This document shows positions 7,711 to 16,722 of a stretch of DNA of 54,402 nucleotides, in pieces (within the stretch, counting starts at the first letter, position 1; each line of letters opens with the position of its first letter). Location: contig JAFLJO010000129.1 in NCBI GenBank assembly GCA_022712975.1, positions 1 to 54,402 of the forward strand, written 5' to 3'. The position numbers were made by a program, and so were the translations under genes. Source of the stretch: Desulfocapsa sp. (GTDB lineage Bacteria > Desulfobacterota > Desulfobulbia > Desulfobulbales > Desulfocapsaceae). A model generated the notes under the pieces. That model was not told the origin of the DNA. It did no database searches and saw nothing but the letters and a program-made list of their open reading frames with translations.

Positions 7711-10344
7711 ATGATTCCCATTACTAAAAATACCAACTTTGCAGGTAGTAGTAGTAGCAGGATGAAGTATAGAATCCGGTTTAGTATATTTCTGTGCGTG
7801 CTGGTAATATTCTCTGTTATTTTTCTCACCCTCAAGGGACAGAGCTTTTACCTGAATACTATTCATGGACAGCAGACAGAGCAGCTTGCCAATGCGATAG
7901 ACAGACTGCTCAGTAAGTACTACATTGAGCCCTGTCGTCAATTGAGTATTAGGCCGATTGTTATTGAAAATGCAACTCACATAAATCAACCGGACAATCC
8001 ACAGATTAAGGAGCTTCTAAAAATAACCAAAACCATTCTTTCTGCATCTATTGTCTATGTTATGGATAATGAAGGCACGGTAACTGCATCCTCTAAAACC
8101 CCTTCCGGGAAACGGCTTACAGGGAACAATTATAAATTCAGGCCCTATTTTATACATGCTGTTAAGGGGAAAGAATCCCGCTATGCTGCCCTTGGAGTTA
8201 CCACTAATCAGAGAGGACTTTACTTCAGTGCTCCAATATTTGACAGCACCGGTGAGAAGCAGCCAGTAGGTGTGGTTGTCATAAAAGCGGGTATTCAACG
8301 TGTTCAGGTTGAATTGGACGAGTCTCCTTTACAGCATATTGCGCTTCTGTCCGATTCCGGTATTGTTTTTGTAGTTTCAGAAAGTGCCAGGGAGTGGCTT
8401 TATCATGCTGGAATGCCACTTTCACCAGCACAAAAAGATGCATTGCGAAAAAGTCGCCAGTTTGCAAACAATCCCCTGACAGATCTTCCAATTTCCTTTT
8501 CTGGGAAAACCACCAACTTAGACGGCATTACCTATAATATTCATAAAACGTCAGTGGCGCTTGATGGCTGGCAGCTCGTAAGCCTTGAAAAACAGCAAGA
8601 AAAATATCCTGTAATTCTGTTAATTCTCTTGCCGGGCCTTTTGCTCACCTACCTCTTTATCGGTAAAATAAAAGCAAATGAGAATGGGAAATTGCTGAAA
8701 AAGGAGATGGAAGAAGAGATTATTGAACGAAAATCCATTCAGAAACAGTTGCTGATCGCTAAGGAGGCGGCTGAGGCTGCAAATATAGCCAAAAGTGATT
8801 TTCTTGCCAATATGAGCCATGAAATTCGCACTCCGATGAACGGTATCATGGGAATGACCAGGATGGTGTTGGATAGTGAGTTGACAGTAGAACAACGAAC
8901 GCATCTTGAGATGGTTGATTCCTCGGCTCAGCGCTTACTTGCTCTAATTAATAATATCCTTGATTTTTCAAAAATTGAAGCCGGGAAAATGGAGCTGGAA
9001 GAGGTGCCCTTTGTGCTGGATGAAAAGCTCGAAGAAGTATGCACTTTAATGGCATTAAAGGCTGAGGCCAGGAAGGTCAGGCTCTCTGTACAACTTATGG
9101 GCCCGATACCGGATATTCTTATAGGTGACCCGGATAGACTGACGCAGGTTTTTATCAATCTGGTCAATAATGCTCTGAAATTCACAGAAGGTGGCTCTGT
9201 GAAGATTTTGGTACAATGCAATGAAATCGAATCGGGGACTGTTCTTCTGCAATGTGGTGTCCAAGATAACGGTGTAGGGATTCCCCTGGAAAAACAGGCA
9301 GTAGTTTTTGACTCTTTTTCCCAGGCAGACAGCTCCACTACCCGAAAGTATGGTGGAACCGGTTTGGGACTTACCATTTCTTCGCAGCTGGTGCAGTTAC
9401 TTGGAGGGAAGATTTGGCTGGAAAGTGAGGTTGGAAAAGGGTCAACATTCTGGTTTACCGCTCGCTTTGATATACAAAAAGATGGTGAAGATGAAAGATT
9501 TCCGGATCAGGGAACCGTGGTGAGTAGTGGTCTTGGTCGTAAGGAAATTTTGTTAAATCGAAATATTCTCCTCGCAGAAGATGAGGCTATTAATATGTTC
9601 CTTGCGACTGCTCTTCTGGAGCAGGAAGGGATGGTTGTTACAGTTGCAAACAACGGACGTGAAGCCGTTGATCTGCATTTGTCCAAAGATTTTGATTGTA
9701 TTTTAATGGACATCCAGATGCCGGTAATGGACGGCTATCAGACCACCTCTGCCATACGTAGACATGAAAAAAAATATGGCGGTCATGTTCCTATTGTTGC
9801 CATGACAGCCAATGCCATGCCGGAGGATCGTGAAAAATGTATTGCGGTTGGTATGGATGGTTACATTACAAAACCTCTTCATGCTGGGGAAATCTTCAAA
9901 GCCATTGAACAGCAATTACTGGACACTGTGCTTATTGCCGATAATGATCCTGTCTCCCGGACAATAACGAGTAGAATTTTTATCGATCTGGGATGGCAGG
10001 TAACACTTGCTAAAAATGGAAAACAAGCTCTCTATGAGTGTGATAAATCCCGTTTTGATCTTATCCTGATCGATATTGAGATGCCGGAGCTTGATGGTAT
10101 TGAGGTCGTCAGAATCATTCGGGCAAAGGAGGCAGCAATCGGATTCCGTTCTTTAATTATTGCTGCCACTGGACTGAATGTAAAGGAGAATAAAGAGCTT
10201 TGTCTGACAAACGGTATGGATGGTTTTATTGAAAAACCTATAACAGCCAAAAAGATTGGCGAACAATTTGAGGCATTGTGGAGCCAACGACGAATTCAGA
10301 GTACTTCCCAAGCACTAACACCGGTGATGAACGCTGACAACTGA
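7711..10344 (+). CDS. Hybrid sensor histidine kinase with two receiver domains
   Basis: An 877-residue membrane sensor. A first membrane segment (about residues 26-43) is followed by a periplasmic region of about 250 residues resembling a double-Cache ligand sensor, and a second segment at about 299-317. The cytoplasmic part has a short coiled coil, a HisKA domain with phospho-His H370 in SHEIRTPMNG, an HATPase domain (N box NLVNNALKFT, G boxes DNGVGIP and YGGTGLGLT) and two CheY-like receivers with acceptor Asp D667 (ILMDIQMPVMDG) and D788 (LIDIEMPELDG). There is no Hpt domain, so a separate phosphotransfer protein is expected. The ATG at 7711 lacks a clear Shine-Dalgarno; ATG 7762 is the alternative. 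It ends 6 bases from the convergent antiporter gene. The signal is unknown. Confidence 0.88.
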   Translation: MIPITKNTNFAGSSSSRMKYRIRFSIFLCVLVIFSVIFLTLKGQSFYLNTIHGQQTEQLANAIDRLLSKYYIEPCRQLSIRPIVIENATHINQPDNPQIKELLKITKTILSASIVYVMDNEGTVTASSKTPSGKRLTGNNYKFRPYFIHAVKGKESRYAALGVTTNQRGLYFSAPIFDSTGEKQPVGVVVIKAGIQRVQVELDESPLQHIALLSDSGIVFVVSESAREWLYHAGMPLSPAQKDALRKSRQFANNPLTDLPISFSGKTTNLDGITYNIHKTSVALDGWQLVSLEKQQEKYPVILLILLPGLLLTYLFIGKIKANENGKLLKKEMEEEIIERKSIQKQLLIAKEAAEAANIAKSDFLANMSHEIRTPMNGIMGMTRMVLDSELTVEQRTHLEMVDSSAQRLLALINNILDFSKIEAGKMELEEVPFVLDEKLEEVCTLMALKAEARKVRLSVQLMGPIPDILIGDPDRLTQVFINLVNNALKFTEGGSVKILVQCNEIESGTVLLQCGVQDNGVGIPLEKQAVVFDSFSQADSSTTRKYGGTGLGLTISSQLVQLLGGKIWLESEVGKGSTFWFTARFDIQKDGEDERFPDQGTVVSSGLGRKEILLNRNILLAEDEAINMFLATALLEQEGMVVTVANNGREAVDLHLSKDFDCILMDIQMPVMDGYQTTSAIRRHEKKYGGHVPIVAMTANAMPEDREKCIAVGMDGYITKPLHAGEIFKAIEQQLLDTVLIADNDPVSRTITSRIFIDLGWQVTLAKNGKQALYECDKSRFDLILIDIEMPELDGIEVVRIIRAKEAAIGFRSLIIAATGLNVKENKELCLTNGMDGFIEKPITAKKIGEQFEALWSQRRIQSTSQALTPVMNADN

Positions 10345-10350
10345 TACCTT

Positions 10351-12450
10351 TCAACGTTCCAGATCCCCCTGCATATAGACAATAAGCATTGTTTTCTGAA
10401 TCTTTTTAGCTACAGTTTCAGCAAGAGAGCCAAAGAAGAATGTTTTAATGGCAAGTTCCCGGGTGGCACCTATCACCACCAGATCACACTCTTCTGATTC
10501 CGTAAGAATGGCCTCAACCCGGGCATCGGTTGCCACTACTTTTACAGATACATCCACTTCCTGCTCCTGCTCTGCCAGCCAGCAGCATAACGCATCCTCT
10601 TTTGTCTCAAGGACTGTCTCCGGTTCTTCAGAATTAAACAAATAGAGCAGCTTCACCTGATGCTCTCCAATAAGGTCAAGAGCTACTATTACCGGATATA
10701 CTTCTTCAAGCTCCGTAAGACTTACAATGGGCACCAGAATTCGTTCGGTATGAACCTGTCCGGAAAAACGAACAACAACAATGGGACAGCTTACATTGTC
10801 TGCAACAACTCCAAGAACATCATGGCTGCTTCCTTTCTCAGGATACCCAAGCACCACAAGCTTTGCGCTATTATATTCAATGGCCGCCACAAGACCTGAT
10901 GTGACAGAATGATCTGGAACAACTTCACTCACCAGCGGATAGCCCATACTTGTGACTTCATTCAACTCACGCTGAAATAGAGTGGGCAGGTCTTCTTCAA
11001 ATCCAGGTTCAACGACACGTACCGCCATGGGAAGACAACGCAAATGGTGTGCAAAAATAGTGGCAAACCTGGCGATCACAACAGCGCTAGCATCATTTTT
11101 AGCCCCAAAAGCAACCACACCCTTTGATGGAATTTGTGGGCTTAACTTCTTCCATGTCCAGGGAACGATGTCGATCCCCCGGGAAATCTGAAGCGCATCC
11201 TCCTTCCCATTTTCTCTGCTTGTCTTTTCTTCAGTTAAACCATGGGCTTCCCCGGCTTTCTGTATAGCAAACCGTACCGTTGAGGGGCCCAAAAGCTCTG
11301 AGATAAAAACACCTGCAAGCACCACGGGAGTTATTATAGCAGAATATACATCAAGTGATGGATTTCCCGAAATAATAAGAATTAGTCCGATGGCGACCCC
11401 TGCCTGAGGGAACAGACCCATACCGATATAACGCCCCATAACTTGAGGTGCTTTTGCAATACGGGCACCGAGTGCGGCGCCACTAATTTTCCCACTGATT
11501 CTTGCCAGGAAATAAATCACCCCAAGTATTCCTGCGGCACCCATCTCTTTTATATCCAAATGAGTGCCGGCGAGTGCAAAAAAGATCACATAAATGGGCG
11601 GTTCAAAATTGTTGAGTGCTCTAAAAACTCTCACATCACGTTCTGCTTTGTTTACAAGAATAAAACCTGCTGCCATTCCGGCAAGCAAAGAAGAAAGGTC
11701 AAGATAGGTAGCCAGTTCACTGCACAGCAACAGAAGGGCAAGCCCGCCTGTCATCATCTCTTCTTTGGTCTTGAGATAACGCGACACCAGATCAAGCAGC
11801 AGGCCCGTTATTATTCCAAGGAGTAACGACTTACCGATATTGATAAATCCATTTATAAATACGGCATATAATAAGGTGTCGCCGGACTGCACGGTGATCT
11901 GATGGACAAAGGCAATCACAAAGCCAAAAACCATAATTGCTAGACCGTTGTCAATGGCTACAATGGCAAGAAGACTTGCTGTAAAGGGGCCGGATGCTTT
12001 GATTTCCCGGGTAACCAGAAGGGTGGCAGCAGGAGCAGTTGCCAGACCGATGGCTGCAAGTAGAAGAGACAGAGCAATATAATTTTTAAGCTGCCAGCCA
12101 TCAACCTCAATTCCAGTAAAATAGATGGTTAAAAATACTGCACTAAAGACAAAAACAAATGTACCAATGGCTTCACATACAGCAATCCAAGCTACATTCC
12201 GGAATTGTTTCTGAAGTTTTTTAAGTTCAACATGTTCCCCTATGCCAAAGGAAATCAGCATGAGTGCAATACTGGTAAAATGATCGAGACCCACACCAAT
12301 GGATGTGCTATTGATAATATTAATACCGGTGGGGCCGAGAAGTACCCCGGCAAGAATATAACCGGTTACTGAAGGCAGGCGGAAATACTGACCGATTTTG
12401 GCCACAAGAAGACCAGTGGCAAGCAATAAAGACAAACCCAGTGTAACCAC
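10351..12450 (-). CDS. Kef-type cation/proton antiporter with tandem universal-stress domains
   Basis: A 699-residue protein. About 12 membrane segments fill residues 1-380 in the CPA2 (KefB/NapA-like) Na+/H+ or K+/H+ exchanger pattern, starting MVTLGLSLLLATGLLVAKIG. The cytoplasmic C-terminus holds two universal stress protein-like domains (about 425-550 and 560-695; the second has VVIGATRELAIKTFFFGS and LIVY). These often bind ATP or nucleotides and probably gate transport; that is inference. TrkA-N/KTN domains, usual in KefB/C, are absent. The GTG start is set by AGGTGA seven bases upstream. It lies 118 bases downstream of clpA on the same strand; that gap shows no strong terminator. Confidence 0.85.
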   Translation of the reverse strand: MVTLGLSLLLATGLLVAKIGQYFRLPSVTGYILAGVLLGPTGINIINSTSIGVGLDHFTSIALMLISFGIGEHVELKKLQKQFRNVAWIAVCEAIGTFVFVFSAVFLTIYFTGIEVDGWQLKNYIALSLLLAAIGLATAPAATLLVTREIKASGPFTASLLAIVAIDNGLAIMVFGFVIAFVHQITVQSGDTLLYAVFINGFINIGKSLLLGIITGLLLDLVSRYLKTKEEMMTGGLALLLLCSELATYLDLSSLLAGMAAGFILVNKAERDVRVFRALNNFEPPIYVIFFALAGTHLDIKEMGAAGILGVIYFLARISGKISGAALGARIAKAPQVMGRYIGMGLFPQAGVAIGLILIISGNPSLDVYSAIITPVVLAGVFISELLGPSTVRFAIQKAGEAHGLTEEKTSRENGKEDALQISRGIDIVPWTWKKLSPQIPSKGVVAFGAKNDASAVVIARFATIFAHHLRCLPMAVRVVEPGFEEDLPTLFQRELNEVTSMGYPLVSEVVPDHSVTSGLVAAIEYNSAKLVVLGYPEKGSSHDVLGVVADNVSCPIVVVRFSGQVHTERILVPIVSLTELEEVYPVIVALDLIGEHQVKLLYLFNSEEPETVLETKEDALCCWLAEQEQEVDVSVKVVATDARVEAILTESEECDLVVIGATRELAIKTFFFGSLAETVAKKIQKTMLIVYMQGDLER

Positions 12451-12568
12451 GACTAAGTCACCTGTTGCTTGAGGACTTCTTGAAAAGCTGCATCAGGGGC
12501 GAGTGCAAACAACTCATTAACACCCGGCTGTGTGAAATTATCATTTATCAATTGTCAAGAGTCAAGTG

Positions 12569-14836
12569 TTAGCTGTCTTTATAGCTGAAGGTTAATTTCT
12601 TCTTACGCAAACCAACTGTTACATGACCACCACCTGCAAGTTCACCAAAAAGAATTTCATCGGTCAGTACATCTCCGATTTCCTTTAAGATTAAACGGCG
12701 TAATGGCCTTGCACCAAAAGAAGGTTCATACCCTTCTTTTGCAAGCCAGTTTCTGGCACCGGCCGTCAAGTTGATACTAACCTTCCGATCAGCAAGCTGA
12801 ACCTGTAATTCAGCCACCATCTTATCAACCACCTTTTCAACTGCCTTTGGTGCAAGTTCCGCAAAAGAGATACTCGCATCAAGGCGATTGCGAAACTCGG
12901 GAGAAAAAAGATTTTTCAGGGCTTTCTGTTCGCGTCCCTTTGTTTCTGCAACAAAACCAATGGGTGCTGATGTCATTTCCCGTGCTCCGGCGTTGCTTGT
13001 CATGATGATAATCACATTCCTGAAATCCGCTCTTCGTCCTGAATTATCAGTGAGAGTGGAATGATCCATAACCTGGAGCAGGATGGAAAAAATATCAGGG
13101 TGCGCCTTTTCAATTTCATCAAGTAAGAGTACGGAGTAGGGATGTTTTCGAATGGCCTCGGTGAGCAATCCACCCTGGTCAAAGCCAACGTATCCAGGAG
13201 GTGCGCCAATGAGTCTGGCCACGGCATGTTTCTCCATGTATTCACTCATGTCAAAGCGTTCAAAGTGGATGGAAAGCTGTTCTGCAAGTTGCCTGGCAAC
13301 CTCTGTTTTCCCAACCCCTGTAGGCCCTGCAAAGAGGAAACTTCCCGTTGGACTGTCAGGATTTCCAAGACCTGCCCGGGATCGTTTAACAGCTGTCACC
13401 ACCGCATCAATTGCATCATCCTGACCGAAAATCACCGCTTTCATCTTACGATCCAGTTCTTTCAAAGAGGAAAGTTCGGCATTTGAGCCACTTTTAGCAG
13501 GTACCCGCGCCATACGGGAAACAATGGCTTCTACATCACGAACTTTGACAATCTTGCCAAGTTTTCCGGCCATACGAAAAGCGGAACCCACCTCATCCAT
13601 AATATCAATGGCCTTATCCGGCAAAAAACGGTCATTTATATATCTGTCAGCAAGCTCAGCTGTGGCACGAATAGCAGGTTTTGAATAGGACACCTGATGG
13701 TGTTCCTCGTAGCGGGACTGTAACCCCATGAGGATTCGTCTGGTTTCATCAACACTCGGTTCTTCCACATCTATTTTCTGGAATCTGCGGGAGAGAGCAC
13801 GATCTTTTTCTATATGATTTTTATACTCTTCATAAGTGGTAGAACCGATACAACGAAGGGTTCCAGCCTGAAGTGCCGGTTTTAACAGATTAGAAGCATC
13901 CATGGAACCACCACTGGTTGCTCCGGCACCCACGATAGTGTGCATTTCGTCGATAAAGAGGATGGCATTATCTTTGCGTTCAATTGCAGAGATCACGCCC
14001 TTGATCCGCTTTTCAAAATCACCACGGTACTTTGTACCGGCAACCATATTTCCCATATCAAGCAGATAGATATCAACATCCTGAAGCAGATCGGGTACCA
14101 GTGCTTTATCTCCAGCATCACGCGCCTCGGTGTCTGCACGAATAAGCAGGGCCAGACCTTCAGCAATGGCCGTCTTTCCGACACCTGGCTCACCAACAAG
14201 CAGAGGATTATTCTTTCTGCGGCGGCACAGCACCTGCATCATCCGGTTTACTTCAATTTTACGTCCGATCAGAGGATCAAGTTTTCCTTTGGCTGCAAGA
14301 TGCGCATAATTGACGGTGAATTCCTCGAGGATTTTTTCGTCTTTGTCACCTTTTTTGTCGGTACCAGTATTACCCGGCATCTTGGGCAAAGGCTCTTTCT
14401 GTAGCCCTTCCGGCAGGGTGTGAGAAATAAACTCCACCACTGACATTCTGCCTAGTCCTTCTGAACCAAGAAAAAAAACTGCATGGGAGTCAGCTTCCGC
14501 AAATATGGAAACCAGCACATCACCGCTGTCCACTTCCTTTTTGCCACAACTCTGAACATGGGCAACAGCGCGTTGTAAAACCCGGTTAAAGGCAACGGTC
14601 TGGGCTGGCTCGCCCTTCACGTAAACGTTGTGAATGGGGAGTTCTCCTGCGAAAAAAGACTCCAGGCGGTTCCTCAGGTTTCCAGTGGAGCCACCGCATT
14701 CCTGAATAATATAACCAGTCAATTCATCATCCAGTAAACCGTACAGCATATGCTCTACAGTAACATATTCATGATGGTGATTTTTGGCTTCTCGAATGGC
14801 CCTTACCAGGGCTGTTTCCAATGCTTTGCTAATCAT
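12569..14836 (-). CDS. clpA: ATP-dependent Clp protease ATP-binding subunit ClpA
   Basis: A 755-residue double-AAA+ unfoldase that feeds ClpP. Layout: the Clp N domain (about 1-145), which binds ClpS; AAA module 1 with Walker A GEPGVGKT near residue 215; AAA module 2 with GPTGVGKT near 505; and a C-terminal D2-small domain. There is no long middle domain, which separates it from ClpB. The ClpP-docking tripeptide is present as IGF ([11 protein letters not shown]). Length and layout are normal for ClpA. It lies 41 bases after clpS on the same strand, the usual clpS-clpA pairing for N-degron proteolysis. Confidence 0.96.
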   Translation of the reverse strand: MISKALETALVRAIREAKNHHHEYVTVEHMLYGLLDDELTGYIIQECGGSTGNLRNRLESFFAGELPIHNVYVKGEPAQTVAFNRVLQRAVAHVQSCGKKEVDSGDVLVSIFAEADSHAVFFLGSEGLGRMSVVEFISHTLPEGLQKEPLPKMPGNTGTDKKGDKDEKILEEFTVNYAHLAAKGKLDPLIGRKIEVNRMMQVLCRRRKNNPLLVGEPGVGKTAIAEGLALLIRADTEARDAGDKALVPDLLQDVDIYLLDMGNMVAGTKYRGDFEKRIKGVISAIERKDNAILFIDEMHTIVGAGATSGGSMDASNLLKPALQAGTLRCIGSTTYEEYKNHIEKDRALSRRFQKIDVEEPSVDETRRILMGLQSRYEEHHQVSYSKPAIRATAELADRYINDRFLPDKAIDIMDEVGSAFRMAGKLGKIVKVRDVEAIVSRMARVPAKSGSNAELSSLKELDRKMKAVIFGQDDAIDAVVTAVKRSRAGLGNPDSPTGSFLFAGPTGVGKTEVARQLAEQLSIHFERFDMSEYMEKHAVARLIGAPPGYVGFDQGGLLTEAIRKHPYSVLLLDEIEKAHPDIFSILLQVMDHSTLTDNSGRRADFRNVIIIMTSNAGAREMTSAPIGFVAETKGREQKALKNLFSPEFRNRLDASISFAELAPKAVEKVVDKMVAELQVQLADRKVSINLTAGARNWLAKEGYEPSFGARPLRRLILKEIGDVLTDEILFGELAGGGHVTVGLRKKKLTFSYKDS

Positions 14837-14877
14837 ATTTATAACCAGTTAAGTTAGACCTTATATTCTCAACACCA

Positions 14878-15180
14878 TCAGATTTTTTCCATGGTGCAGC
14901 GTAGTGGAAATGCACTCCGCCTCGCCAGATCATGAACGATAACCACCTTTGTTTCACATATCTCGCGGGTATACACTCCGGCAATACCGACCCCATCCTT
15001 ATGCACATTCAACATTACCTTGCCGGCTTCTGCAGTACTCTTCCTGAAAATTCTTTCCAGAATAGCAACCACAAATTCCATGGAGGTGTAATCATCATTA
15101 TGCAATAATACCTTGTAAAGGGATGGCTCCCGAACCTCACTACGATCTTTGGTTGCTGTTGATCCTTTTTTATCACTCAT
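14878..15180 (-). CDS. clpS: ATP-dependent Clp protease adaptor ClpS
   Basis: A 100-residue adaptor that delivers N-degron substrates to ClpA. The ClpS core is clear: [16 protein letters not shown], the segment that forms the binding pocket, then [20 protein letters not shown] chose the ATG at 15180 (MSDKKGS); a TTG 45 bases further upstream would add 15 residues, but ClpS proteins are about 100 residues with a short disordered N-terminus. The Shine-Dalgarno is weak either way. It is immediately upstream of clpA and probably in one transcript with it. Confidence 0.95.
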   Translation of the reverse strand: MSDKKGSTATKDRSEVREPSLYKVLLHNDDYTSMEFVVAILERIFRKSTAEAGKVMLNVHKDGVGIAGVYTREICETKVVIVHDLARRSAFPLRCTMEKI

Positions 15181-15351
15181 AATAGATACACTAATCTTTC
15201 TTGCTGAACTGTCACCACAGCTCAACAGTCTATTCTATTGGGCTTTGCTGTATCTTAGCCGTACAACACATATTTTCTACGGAAATTTAATAGGCCCTTA
15301 CATGCTTTTTTCGTTTATTAATCATACGGAAAATTAGTTGAAAATTCAACA

Positions 15352-16722
15352 TTACTGTCTTTTTCCTTTAAGCAATGTCAAAAAGAGTTCCTCTAAAACC
15401 AGTTCGGGCGGAAGAGGCGCACCCTTAAGGCGAAATTCAGCCTGTAAAAGCAGGGCCAGCCAGTTTTTTAATACCGTGCAGGAAAATTCCTGAGCCTTGC
15501 TGAATGACATAAACAGAGCGTAAGGGTGCCCTTTCAGCAGATCACTCCATTCACCACGTTCTTTTAATGCCGGAAGATAGGTGTTCTGAAAATGTCCGGC
15601 ATTCATACCGGGCTTCCAGGATGGTTTAGTTCCAAGCTGTAGAGACCTGAATATCAACATTTTTCGTAAATAATTACGCATGGTGGCAAGGATCGCCAAG
15701 CCATGCATTCCTTGCTCCTGAAGTCGGTTTAGTAGTACAAATGTTCGGGCAGCCTGTTTTTTTCCAAAGGCATCGGTAAGCTCATACAGAGCATCTTCAC
15801 GGGTTCTCCCCACCATGACATTCAGATCTTCCACGGTGATTGTTGTGCGTTCCCCTGCAAAAAGTGCCAGTTTTTCGGTCTCCATGATCACTGCCACGGG
15901 GTGAAATCCCACCCGTTCGAAAAGAAGTTCCAATGCCCGGGGAGCTATTTTCTTTTGAAAGCCGGCAAGACTTTTTAACACCATCTCCCGCAAAATATCT
16001 TTTTGTCCTTTCTGAGCTGCAGCACTCCCTCCTGCTGCCACAGAACAATCAACAACCACACCTTCCTTTTTAATATAGGTAAATAACTGTTTGCGTTTAT
16101 CAACGGCTTCTGCAGTGAGCAACAAAACATTGTCGGGCGGAAGACCTCTTTTTAATGCATCCACATATTGTGCGGCAATATCAGTGGAGCCGGCATTCTT
16201 TTTCGGCAGGGTGGCAGTGGCGAGCAATTCTGACGTCCAGCGTAGATCTCCTACTGGTTTTGCAAAAGCAAAAAGTGTCTGCCACTGGGATCCGCTCATG
16301 TCATTAAGGTGATCATCAATGCTTAAGCCCGCAATTGCAAGAAAGGAGAGAAGTTGCCTGCAACATGGAATTTCTTTTTTTGCATCATGCGCCTGCATAA
16401 CTTTTGCCCAGATAGCTGATGCCACTGTTTTGGAATGAAAAAGTCTGCTGTCCGTCACCCTGAATATTTGAGTACCGGGCAGAAGACTGAAATTCATTAA
16501 TTGGCCGAGGGTTTTGCTGCTATCTTCAAGGTCACCGTCAATACTGTTCACAGCACCGCCGCTTGGTTGCTCAAGCAAATATTTTTGAAAACTGTCAGCT
16601 GCTTCACGACAGAGATAGCGTTCACCAAAAAAGAGGAATACCTGTGTATTCTTATGCTCAGTTTCACCCTGCCCCATACTTTTCAGCAGTGCAGGAAGCT
16701 CTGTACGCTTAATTAATACCAT
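15352..16722 (-). CDS. holA: DNA polymerase III delta subunit HolA, enlarged
   Basis: The clamp-loader delta subunit, which opens the sliding clamp. The N-terminus has the HolA-type VFLFFGERYLCREAADSF. The C-terminal half (FQKKIAPRALELLFERVG, MVGRTREDALYELTDAFG, ILATMRNYLRKMLIFRSL) is the conserved HolA helical region. I use the ATG at 16722 (MVLIKRTELPALL), which overlaps the upstream gene by 14 bases. The 456-residue product is about 100 residues longer than typical HolA; the extra sequence (about residues 85-185) sits between the first strands and the second half of the ATPase-like domain. An ATG at 16839 would extend it by 39 poorly convincing residues inside the upstream gene. Confidence 0.85.
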   Translation of the reverse strand: MVLIKRTELPALLKSMGQGETEHKNTQVFLFFGERYLCREAADSFQKYLLEQPSGGAVNSIDGDLEDSSKTLGQLMNFSLLPGTQIFRVTDSRLFHSKTVASAIWAKVMQAHDAKKEIPCCRQLLSFLAIAGLSIDDHLNDMSGSQWQTLFAFAKPVGDLRWTSELLATATLPKKNAGSTDIAAQYVDALKRGLPPDNVLLLTAEAVDKRKQLFTYIKKEGVVVDCSVAAGGSAAAQKGQKDILREMVLKSLAGFQKKIAPRALELLFERVGFHPVAVIMETEKLALFAGERTTITVEDLNVMVGRTREDALYELTDAFGKKQAARTFVLLNRLQEQGMHGLAILATMRNYLRKMLIFRSLQLGTKPSWKPGMNAGHFQNTYLPALKERGEWSDLLKGHPYALFMSFSKAQEFSCTVLKNWLALLLQAEFRLKGAPLPPELVLEELFLTLLKGKRQ

